A stretch of 64,000 bases of DNA. Source: Turritopsis dohrnii. Its lineage: Eukaryota > Cnidaria > Hydrozoa > Anthoathecata > Oceaniidae. The notes under the pieces were generated by a model, which saw only the letters and a program-made list of their open reading frames with translations, did no database searches and was not told where the DNA came from. The DNA lies in the NCBI GenBank assembly GCA_027922465.2, contig BQMF02000038.1:310001-374000 (forward strand). The letters are read 5' to 3'. Both the position numbers and the translations under genes were made by a program. How positions within the stretch are numbered: position 1 is the stretch's first letter; the number at the start of each line of letters is the position of its first letter. Positions 55,925-64,000 of the stretch are shown here, piece by piece.

Positions 55925-56800
55925 CTACAGTTCGCAGCGGAGAGGTTGCACTTCTAAAGACTTTCACAGACAAACATAAAAACGGTTTTTGCCATGGAGT
56001 GAAAAGATGTTGCGAAAGCTTTAGTAATGCTATACAATCAATTCCTTTTCACTAAAATTTTAATGTCGGAAGTGAAAATAACTGTAGCCATACCTAAGAT
56101 GAAATTTAAAAAGTTGTCACCATCATCACTCCTAGGTGAAAACCTTCAACTGAACTATATGAAAAAGACAATGTTTTTCAATGCTTATCTTCATCGTTGA
56201 AATGCTTAAAAAGACAGGAACTTTTTTCCAATACACGTCAAGAAACTGTAAAAAATATTATCAATCAAATTGTATTAGTATATATAAGTATGTATAAGAA
56301 GAAACTAAATCATATCTAAGATTTCAATTTGAAGATTAAATCTGATCTTCTATTGATGTGGTTAAAAAGCAATTCTTAGTATAATTACTTGATGCTCTTC
56401 AATTTTCAAAGTAATTACCCACAAGATCATATCAATATAAGGCATATCATATCAATAAGTAGCTGGCATTGCTGTTGCTATTGTTTTTATTGTTGTAATG
56501 GTTGTCTAATTTCCTTTCATGTATCGCTCACTCTTCACATCAGCATCCATGATAGGAATCCATTCTTCCGTTATTTGAACGCACCAAACTAATTGGTTGC
56601 ACTTTAACTAACAGTTTTGAAAATTGACCCAAAAACAAATAAAGTTGTTGATCTCAATTGACATTATTAAGTCATTCATTTTCATTCCTTAATGGTCTTA
56701 AGTTTGTAATGAAACTATAAGTATACAGGGACGGACGCAGCAATATTTTATAGGTACATCTCAATCTTTGCGATTCCAACAAGAATTCCGATTCCCGTTT
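55925..56800. other. Intergenic DNA, nothing recognised
   Basis: Upstream of the phospholipase gene and downstream of the BEL/Pao 3' LTR. No recognised gene. Short open frames only. Confidence 0.3.
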
Positions 56801-57038
56801 TAAACTTTCTCGAACATGAAAAAGGGACAGGGAGGAAAACAACGTGGACACGAAAAATTACACGAACGTCACATAGCATGTTATCTTGTCCCAGTCCAAG
56901 AAAGAAGAGGGCGAACAGACACGTGCTCGCCGATATATACATAAAAGAGACTGGGAACTAGTTAAATAAAAAATGGTAGATACAATAACAAAATATGGTA
57001 AAGTGATATAAAAGTAAAACAAAAGAAATTTATATTTC
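56801..57038 (-). repeat. BEL/Pao 3' LTR
   Basis: Matches the 5' LTR at 63448-63686 almost base for base. Shared words include AAACTTTCTCGAACATGAAA and CACGTGCTCGCCGATATATA. On the coding strand the LTR probably starts TGTAAAAG at about 57045, directly after the purine tract. The corresponding seven bases are missing from the 5' LTR. Confidence 0.93.
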
Positions 57039-57063
57039 TTTTACACTTCCCCCGTTGACAAAG

Positions 57064-57840
57064 TCAAGTATATTTTTCGATCAATCTCTTTCTCAATTGT
57101 CCCTCGCGTGCCGCGTGCCGTTTCGGTCTTTTCTCACTAATTTCGTGTGCCGTTGGAATTTGATCTTCTTGAACGTTAATAGGAACGACAGGAATAGGAT
57201 CTGATTCAACGGAATCTGCGACTTCCAATGGAATTATCTTTTGAAGAGGACGAAACGATTCGTTGGCATCTGTCTTCAGTTTGACACCCCGAACAAAACC
57301 GTCTTTACCCCGAACCAATTCAATGATTTTTCCAAGCTTCCATCGTTGTCTTGGAAGCGAAACATCGTCGCGAATGATGACAATGTCTTCAACTGATGGT
57401 ACTTTATATGAAGATGATGATGGTTCTTTGACGTACAAATGATGCTGTCGAAGTTCGTTCAAATAATATGACGTAAAAGATTTCCAATGCTTCCGAATTA
57501 GAGTGTGAATATCCTTGGCTCTGTGATTGGTTTCTTCATTGTTGGAATTGATTGGAGCGTCTTCAAAAGAATCTTCACGTGGATGTGAAACATTACGACC
57601 AAAAAGTAGATGAAAGGGTGTCAATGCTTCTTCGAGATCGTCAGACGAAACGTAAGTTAAAGGACGACCATTGATGACGAATTCACTCTTACATAAGACA
57701 GTTTCTAGTTGTTCATAAGTCAGAAGGGAACGTCCAAGAGATTTTTTCAGCGAAAGTTTCACTGAACGAACTAAACGTTCATAAAAACCTCCCACCAAGG
57801 AGAAGCGGGTAAAATGAACTTTTGTCAAACTCCAAGTTTA
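57064..57840 (-). pseudogene. BEL/Pao integrase C-terminal part and DUF5641 region
   Basis: Continues the integrase broken at 58409. The segment GGFYERLVRSVKLSLKKSLG carries the catalytic Glu context. FVINGRPLTYVSSDD and LTPFHLLFGR follow, as in BEL/Pao integrases, then the DUF5641-type end (RDDVSLPRQRWKLGKIIEL). The stretch just before the Glu reads FSLVGG where PWWGG is usual, so it has drifted. It ends at a TAA near 57064 beside the purine tract. Confidence 0.85.
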
Positions 57841-57898
57841 GAAAAGTAAGATTTCGCATCTCTCGACTTGAAAGTTCGAAAATTATCATTAATAATTA

Positions 57899-58408
57899 CC
57901 GTATTTCCTCTATTAAGCGCCCGGGCGCTTATAAAATTTTTTCGAAAATTAGGAGGGCGCTTATTGGAGGGGGGCGCTTATAAAATTATTTCAAAAAACC
58001 CCTACAAAAAATTGTGAGAGGTGTTAAAAATAAATACTTATTTCCACTTTTATTATTTTCTATAAAAACTATGTACAGAAAACAGAAGAAATATCAGGTA
58101 TGGTTCATGTAATGTTTTCCAACTCTATATCTATGTCGTCATCTTCTTCTTAATCGGAGTCTATTAGAATGTTTGGATCATCTTCCATGTCTCGTTGAAA
58201 AGATCTACAAACAGTTGGCTGACTGTTTTGGCTAGTTTCTAATAAGCGCCCGGGCGCTTATCTAGGATTTTGACTCTAACATTGTAACTCTAATAAGCGC
58301 CCTGGCGCTTATTAGAGGAGGGCGCTTATAAAATTATTTTTGGACTAACAGGGGCGCTTATTAGAGGGGGGCGCTTAAAAGAGGGGGCGCTAAAAAGAGG
58401 AAATACGG
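57899..58408. mobile_element. 510-bp pogo-like MITE inside BEL integrase
   Basis: Flanked by TA (57897-57898, 58409-58410), which splits the integrase reading. Inverted ends CCGTATTTCCTCTATTAAGC and the complement of CCGTATTTCCTCTTTTTAGC. The words GGGCGCTTATTAGAG and GGGCGCTTATAAAATT are repeated several times inside, near both ends, in an array of possible transposase sites. The TA target and CCGTA ends resemble the pogo-type element at 43909-44502. Confidence 0.9.
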
Positions 58409-58410
58409 TA

Positions 58411-59473
58411 ATTTTGGAACACCTTTCCTTGACATAAACCTCTCAAAAGCTCTAATAAATGCTGGTGACTTCATGTTTGGTACCAACTCTAGATGAATGG
58501 CTCTGCTGCTGGCACACGTAAAAAGTAATATGTAGACCTTTTTGGCTGCGGCTTTTGCGGTTTCTCGGACATATAAAGGTCCGGCATAATCTAACCCTAC
58601 ATTACAAAATGAAAAATCATCACTAAAACGAAAAGAAGGGAGATCTGGAGTCTCTAGGGGAGACAATGTTCGCGCTTGATAGCGCTTACAAACGACACAT
58701 CTTCGCAAAATAGATTTGATTGATTGTCTAGCTTTAACAATCCAGAATTTGTTCCTCAAAAAATTTAAAGTTACCTCGACGCCAGTGTGTAAAACCATTT
58801 CATGACAATAACGAATAAGCAGACAAGTAAAATAACTGTCTTTATCACGAAGTAGTACGGGAAACTTAACATCAAAATTCAAATCCAAACTTCCAAATCT
58901 TCCTTGCAAACGTAAGACCCCATGTCTATCTTCGAACAGCTTCAATGATTTTCGGAGTTTGTCAAATCGAGGCAAGTCACGTAAATGACTTTGCTCCGAC
59001 TTGACCCACATTCGAACAGCATCTTCTCTCTCCTCAGCACTGACGTTGTGAACTTTGTCAACATCTTCAGCATCTTCCCGCCCTGAAGTTTTTGTGTTGA
59101 AACGATCTGACTGAACCCGCGACTTCAAGATCTTAATAAAACGTAAAACGAAGGCTGTCGTACCAATTAGCTTGCTGAACGAACCAAATCGATTGCAGTC
59201 AATAACTTTAGCAATATCAGGAACTTCTTCGGTTGAAACAGTTGTTGTTGTTGCAGTGGTAGGATTAACGCACTTTTTTGATTCGACGGGGACATCTGTA
59301 TCATCCAACATCGCCTCGACATCAAAAGAATCATCAAAATTACTTACTTTTGCAAACAAAAAATCAGGCCCTCTCAGCCACCTCTCGAAATCACTCAATT
59401 CACAAATCCGTGTAGGAATATCTGCAGGATTATCCTTTCCCGAAATAAAAAAACCACTTATCACTATCAACAA
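58411..59473 (-). pseudogene. BEL/Pao integrase N-terminal part
   Basis: Reads from the RNase H end (GKDNPADIPTRICELSDFERW) through a linker into the integrase: the zinc-binding region with YCHEMVLHTGVEVTLNFLRN and CVVCKRYQ, then the first catalytic Asp in FCNVGLDYAGPLYV and SRAIHLELVPNMKSPAFIRA. It stops at RKGVPK, where the 510-bp MITE enters. The frame differs from the RNase H part by one base near 59450. Confidence 0.9.
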
Positions 59474-60330
59474 TCTTTCGTATCTTCACCACACGATTTT
59501 CAACGCAAGGCGTCCAATTCTTATTCTTCCCTTTCAACCAACACAAAGCAACTTGCGAGTCAGACCAACATTTAATATCATCAATAGAAGTCTTTCTTTT
59601 AAAATTAACCAAAACTTGCCCTACAAGTTCACTCAAGAGTAAATATCCTGAAAGCTCTAACCGCGCAATACTCATTTTTTTCAAAGGCGCAATCTTGGTT
59701 TTCGCAGCTATAAAGAAAACTTTAGTCTCAGTGAGCAACTTAACTTGAAGATACAAAACTGCAGCATAGCATGTCTCTGAGCTGTCGCAAAACCCATGCA
59801 AGGTAACAAATTCGTAGCGTTCACTAGGGCTAACATAAGCGAAACGACTTACTCTCAACTCAGCAAAACGTGTTATATCATCTAAAACGTGTTCCATATT
59901 AATAGTATCTCAGGAGGAACATCGCTATCCCAGTCACTTTTATCCTTGCAAAGAAGTTGAAAAATGGCTTTAACGCGCGCAGTGATGGGCGAAATAAAAC
60001 CAAGAGGATCAAAAAAGGTGGCAGCAACCTTTAATACATTGCGCTTAGTTGTAGGTAAAGATCTTGCTAATCCAATAATCTCACCGAAACGAAAAACAAA
60101 TTCATCAGAGTCTAAATCCCACTCTATTCCCAAAACCTTCTTAAAACGTAAATCTTCTGACACCTGCTCCTTTTCATTAAAAAACGCTTGCAATTTTCTT
60201 GAATTGCTAGCCCATTTCCTCAACAAAAATTCACCCGACTTCAAAATTGACGAGCAATTTTCATAAAAATCTTTAGCCTCGGCAATATCAGAGCAGCCTG
60301 AAGAACAATCGTCAACATAAAGATCATCTA
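59430..60330 (-). pseudogene. BEL/Pao RT C-terminal half and RNase H, frameshifted
   Basis: The polymerase active-site box LYVDDCSSG (near 60290-60310) begins this part. KSGEFLLRKWASNSRKL and AATFFDPLGFISPITARVK (RT thumb and connection) follow, down to about 59890. After another frame change comes the RNase H-like region (59897-59430) with FVTLHGFCDSSETCYAA, IARLELSGYLLLSELVG and CWSDSQVALCWLKG. These are the acidic residues of a Pao-type RNase H. The reading is split into three frames. Confidence 0.9.
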
Positions 60331-60974
60331 AACTTTTCTACAAGGGAGCCATATGTTGCTTTAAACTTTTGAAGATGATGACGCACTGTAGCATTTAAGA
60401 TAAAAGGAGAACTGGTAAGGCCAAAAACAAGACGTAAAAATCTGTAAATGACAAGAGGAGATAAAGAATCAAAAGGATTCTCATACCAAAGAAAACGTAA
60501 AAAATCACGATGTTTTTGGTCAATTTCGATCTGAAGAAAAGCTTGTTTAATGTCAGATAAGATAGCAATAGGATTTAACCGAAAACGCAAAAGAATGTCA
60601 AAGATTTTAGCAATAAGATTAGGACCAGGATACAAACAATCATTCAAGGATGGACCTTCAACCTTACAAGAGGCATCAAATACAACTCTCAGCTTAGTGG
60701 TTTCCCGATTCTCCTTAACAACACCCCTATGGGGCAGATAATGAACATCACCTTCATTTATCTCATTATCAGGTACTCTCTCAATTATACCGTCTTCTTC
60801 GTAGTCCTTAAACACTTTATCACACCTCTCAACAGAATTTTCCTTCAACAACCTACCGTGCATGTTTTTCAACCTTTTCTTACTCACATAAAAATTATCT
60901 GCGAGAGGAGGATGATCAGGTCGAAAAGGCAGCTTCGTCACATCTCTCGCCATTAAAGCAGATATTCTTTTCAA
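60324..60974 (-). pseudogene. BEL/Pao RT N-terminal half
   Basis: Begins near DVTKLPFRPDHPPLADNF, then LRVVFDASCKVEGPSLNDCL, ILSDIKQAFLQIEI (first catalytic Asp) and RLVFGLTSSPFILNATVRHH. The frame breaks just before the YVDD box at 60320. The FDAS-x-SLND-L-PGPNL signature is specific to BEL/Pao reverse transcriptases. Confidence 0.92.
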
Positions 60975-61020
60975 ACTGATGTATCACACAGTCCTCAGAT
61001 CCCTGAATACTTTCGATTTT

Positions 61021-62508
61021 TCAAAACCTTTCCAAATCTTCCCTCAAGTCATCGATTACAGGGGCACTACAACGCTGGACGTCACATCTCATCACATGGG
61101 CTACATTTGCCGAAGTTGAAGAATCCGAAAAAATCTTTCCACTAAGAACCCAACCAAAATGAGTTTCATTCGCCGTAGGCCCTCCACGCGTTCTGAAAAA
61201 TTTGCCAGTAAAAAAATTATGGTAGTAATCTACTCCTACTAAAATGTCAACATCTAAATCACAACAAGAATTGTTAGAATCTGCAAGTTTCAAAGACCGC
61301 AATGAAGGATAGCTGTCAAGGGCGGAAGAGATATTCTGATTAGTCAAAGGATCACACAGATGTGGAAAACAAATTACTTCGAGGCAAAAGGATTTTTCAA
61401 AATCAAATTGTACAAAAACCTGAACAACATCAAGAGTTTGGGCAACTTTCTCAGATTTTCCAAAGGGTTTAACGAGAATTCTCTCCTGGCGAATAGTCTT
61501 AAGGTCAAGTTTCTGACGTAATTTCTCAGAAATATAAGACCTTTGAGATCCACTATCAAGAAGTACTCTAGCATTGCAAAGAGATCCACTCGGACAAGAA
61601 AAAACCTTAGAAGAAACAGTCTGCAATAGAATTCCGTTTTTTGTGCCAGCATGGTTACAAGAAGAAGAAGACGTAATTTTTTCAGTTTCACTTTTTACAC
61701 TTTTTTCAGTACCTGAAGGCTTTGGGCAAATAAAGATGTGATGTTTATTTCCACACTTATGACAAACAAAAGAAGATCTACACTTGCTCGCAATATGACC
61801 TCCACCCAAACAAACAAAACATTTTTTAAACCTCTCAAGAATGGCCTTACGAGCGTTGACGTCAGTGATACGATCACAACGAGAAGACGAATGATTTTTT
61901 TGACAATAAACACACTTAGGTCTCGCTGACTCGCCTCCAACATGCAAACTACCAGCTGACGTCACTGTTTGTTCCCTATGCTCTCTCGCTTCTCCTCCAC
62001 GACTGTTCGAAAAAGACAAACAATTTTCCTTAGCCTTCAACTCCGAATCCAAAAGCTCCATAAATCTTTCCAAATTCCAAGTATCGCCACCAAAACCTCT
62101 AGAAATAGTGACGAGCATCTCCTCAGGAAGCTTATCCTTCAAAAGGGAGATCAACAAACATCCGTATGTCTTCGTTTCTACATCCAATGAAGCAAGATTT
62201 CTCAAACACGTCTCAACATCATTGTACAACTTCCTCAAACCCTCTACATTTTCAATACTTTTTACTTTCTTAATCTTAATGAGTTTGTCCATATGTGCCG
62301 AAATTAACACCTGGGGGTTGCCAAACCTATTCCTCAATAATTTGATTGCTTGATGATAATTCTCAGATGACAAGGTCAGCCCTTTGACACATGACAAAGC
62401 CTTACCAGAAAGAAAACGTAATAGATAGTTAAACTTATCGACATCAGGGACGCGATCATTACAATTCACAGAAAGATTAAACCTATCCCAAAAACCTTGC
62501 CACTCCAA
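61021..62508 (-). pseudogene. BEL/Pao gag core, zinc knuckles and protease
   Basis: A 495-codon frame. The gag region of DUF1759 type starts at EWQGFWDRFNLSVNCNDRV. Cysteine-rich nucleic-acid-binding motifs follow at about residues 190-260 (CVYCQKNHSSSRC, CFVCLGGGHIASKC, CHKCGNKHHIFIC). Next is an aspartic protease with VLLDSGSQRSYIS (the D-S-G catalytic loop) and a DUF1758-like continuation ending VDYYHNFFTG and HFGWVLSGKI. A TGA at 61021, at a place where relatives have Trp, ends the frame. A one-base insertion near 62538 separates it from the gag N-terminus. Confidence 0.92.
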
Positions 62509-62539
62509 AGGTTCACCTGAAAAAGTAGAAATCTCTAAC

Positions 62540-62917
62540 TTAGGGAAGTTTGCACTTATCGCTCATTGAATTTCCATTCGAAAAACCTGTTTCACTCGAT
62601 ATCTCGTGTACACTCTTATTCAACCTCAACTCACTCAACCTTATTGTAATCGTCGCAAACAAATCGTGTAAGGGCTCCACAAACTCGAGACTTTCCTCTA
62701 CATCCTTCTCTACATATTCTTCGTCTATCTCATTTTGAATATCTTCATCGAGCGCTTTCAACTCCTCACTCTTTCTACTCAAACTACTTTCGAAACTTAG
62801 TAACTTTGCTTCAGTTACACTTTCGCCGTCTAGATAATCACTTGCCTTGGATAAAACTTTGTTAAATTGCGTGCGCAAACCTTTTCGCTTGTTGATTTCC
62901 CTATTGGTTGCTGCCAT
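62540..62917 (-). pseudogene. BEL/Pao gag N-terminus
   Basis: ATG at 62917 (MAATNREINKRKGLRTQF), followed by a helical, acidic coiled-coil-like region with SFESSLSRKSEELKALDEDI. This is the usual start of Pao-type gag polyproteins. A frameshift near 62538 cuts the link to KLEISTFSGEPLEWQ. Confidence 0.85.
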
Positions 62918-63294
62918 TACTTTAAAACAAAAAGACAACAGAAACAAAAAACAACAACTTCTCACTTAAAAAATTAGCAAAAAAAATTTTGAGAAACTAC
63001 TCGTGCTCTGTACGAATCCGAAGAGAACAAAGGAAATCAACTCAAAAATGTGTCAAAAAAACTTCACTAACAAAGAACCAACTTCTATGAAGAAACATGT
63101 GCTTTTAAAAATTAAATAGAGAGTAAAAAAAAAAATCAATCTCTCGCAAAATCGAAAAGAAAAATCAATCAATCTAAGAGGATTCAACGCCAACTCACGA
63201 ACAGAAAAATTTCAGAAAAATACTTTCATACCCATACACCATTAAAATTTCAGATGTCCTCGTCTTTTTTAGAATGCGGTAACATGGAATGTTT

Positions 63295-63405
63295 CAGCTA
63301 AATAGCGACTCAGGAAAAATCAGCTAAACAGCGACTCAGGAAAAATCTGCTAAATAGCGACTCAGGAAAAATCAGCTAAACAGCAACTCAGGAAAGTTCG
63401 GCTAA
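63295..63405. repeat. 26-bp minisatellite in BEL leader
   Basis: About four copies of AGCTAAATAGCGACTCAGGA plus AAAATC, in the untranslated leader between the primer site and gag. Confidence 0.88.
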
Positions 63406-63429
63406 CGTAATAAAACTTTGTATCTTCGC

Positions 63430-63447
63430 GTCCCTCATCGGGCGCCA
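63430..63447 (-). promoter_or_regulatory. Primer-binding site, lysine-tRNA-like
   Basis: The minus strand reads TGGCGCCCGATGAGGGAC directly inside the 5' LTR. It differs at only two positions from the well-known 18-base site complementary to the 3' end of lysine tRNA (UUU), so that tRNA is the likely primer for minus-strand DNA synthesis. Confidence 0.75.
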
Positions 63448-63686
63448 TTTAAACTTTCTCGAACATGAAAAAGGGACAGGAGGAAAACAACGTGGACACG
63501 AAGAATTACACGAACGTCACATAGCATGTTATCTTGTCCCAGTCCAAGAAGGAAGAGGGCGAACAGACACGTGCTCGCCGATATATACATAAAAGAGACT
63601 GGGAACTAGTTAAATAAAAAATGGTAGATACAATAACAAAATATGGTAAAGTGATATAAAAGTAAAACAAAAGAAATTTATATTTC
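63448..63686 (-). repeat. BEL/Pao 5' LTR
   Basis: Partner of 56801-57038. The first seven bases expected from the 3' LTR are missing, and unrelated DNA begins at 63687. It contains TATATATC and GTATATAT-like AT-rich promoter-type words, but no element can be assigned with confidence. Confidence 0.92.
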
Positions 63687-64000
63687 GGACAAATGCTTTT
63701 CAAAAATGGGGACGTTTAGCAGCCCATCGCTCTGTAGTACAGTGACTAAGGAGGCCCCACGATAGTTGAGGCCGACGGGCAAAGAAATCTTTTGAGATAT
63801 TAGGGGTGTCCATTGGCTTAAAACATGCTCTAAAAGTTCTGAGTTGATTAATAATCGAGTGATCAATTTATAATTATTTCTGATTATTTGTCCTTTTGTT
63901 GATTGATACTGTAACAGAGAGGCAAACTTCGAGTCTAATTTAGGAGGCAATGCGATGGTTCCCCTGATTTTAAAGACCCACTTAAACAGACAAAACCTAG
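63678..64000 (-). CDS. Unrecognised open frame running off the right edge
   Basis: Open on the minus strand from base 64000 to a stop at 63678, over 100 codons with no true ATG inside the window. The reading includes FKIRGTIALPPKLDSKFASL and VGLNYRGASLVTVLQSDGLL and looks protein-like. The final residues (SEI and stop) lie in the first bases of the LTR, so the BEL element interrupts or abuts this frame. I do not recognise the product. It may be a host exon or another transposon gene. Confidence 0.35.
   Translation of the reverse strand, partial: RFCLFKWVFKIRGTIALPPKLDSKFASLLQYQSTKGQIIRNNYKLITRLLINSELLEHVLSQWTPLISQKISLPVGLNYRGASLVTVLQSDGLLNVPIFEKHLSEI

Larger units (their letters stand above)
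56801..63686 (-). mobile_element. BEL/Pao LTR retrotransposon, degenerate
   Basis: Minus-strand element of 6.9 kb with LTRs of about 237 bp (3' LTR 56801-57038, 5' LTR 63448-63686) that differ by only a few bases. A primer site follows the 5' LTR and a purine-rich CGGGGGAAG precedes the 3' LTR. Order gag-protease-RT-RNase H-integrase, with DUF1759-, DUF5641-type and YVDD features, identifies BEL/Pao. Several frameshifts and stops make it defective. A 510-bp MITE sits in the integrase. No matching target duplication flanks it. Confidence 0.93.

Overview
This is AT-rich eukaryotic (metazoan) genomic DNA, mostly a graveyard of transposable elements with very few host genes. Non-LTR, BEL/Pao, PIF/Harbinger, mariner, pogo-type and P-element-like remnants occur together with spliced coding exons, long introns and large satellites. 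That mix fits an invertebrate such as a cnidarian (a hydrozoan would suit the base composition), but the species cannot be fixed from the sequence. No bacterial-style operons, CRISPR arrays or rRNA genes are visible.

Layout. 1-5 kb: a 5'-truncated non-LTR retrotransposon (about 911-2812, minus) and an unrecognised possible exon (3084-3627). 5.2-12.5 kb: tandem and inverted copies of one family of non-coding elements that I read as non-autonomous Helitrons. Their 5' ends begin TC and their 3' ends carry a hairpin followed by CTAG. 12.5-15 kb: a second LINE fragment and a probable tRNA-derived SINE. 15.0-18.0 kb: 23 copies of a 128-bp satellite with a 3-4-monomer higher-order pattern. 18.6-20.3 kb: a truncated 0.75-kb element, a Harbinger-type terminus and a P-element/THAP9-like transposase scrap. 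20.6-35.8 kb: seven tandem copies of a 1.3-1.6 kb unit. Four different elements sit inside individual copies, and the other copies show the empty sites. The best of these is a 3,050-bp PIF/Harbinger element flanked by TTA with an intact transposase ORF. 36.5-46.5 kb: an inverted pair of a TGCCCCCGCA-ended element (one copy holding a tRNA-like insert), a decayed Harbinger transposase, a Helitron-like element with a TGTCTG-type head, a 1,605-bp mariner with 65-bp inverted ends and a 594-bp pogo-type deletion derivative. 46.6-47.4 kb: a Harbinger Myb-like ORF1 relic split by a SINE with a 9-bp target duplication. 47.7-51.7 kb: a second Helitron array. 52.0-53.1 kb: another dead Harbinger transposase, followed by a cluster of TGACGTCA sites.

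The one convincing host gene is at 54447-55705 (minus): a three-exon secreted phospholipase A2 whose splice phases fit exactly and which carries the HD active-site dyad in a C-D-K-H-D-T-C-Y motif. A short fold-back MITE lies just upstream of it. 56.8-63.7 kb is a degenerate BEL/Pao retrotransposon (minus) with two LTRs, a lysine-tRNA-like primer site, gag, protease, RT, RNase H and integrase. A 510-bp TA-flanked MITE interrupts the integrase. It abuts an unrecognised ORF that runs off the right edge.

The window works mainly as a record of nested transposition. The Harbinger ORF1/ORF2 pair is the only potentially near-functional autonomous set, and ORF1 has one in-frame stop.
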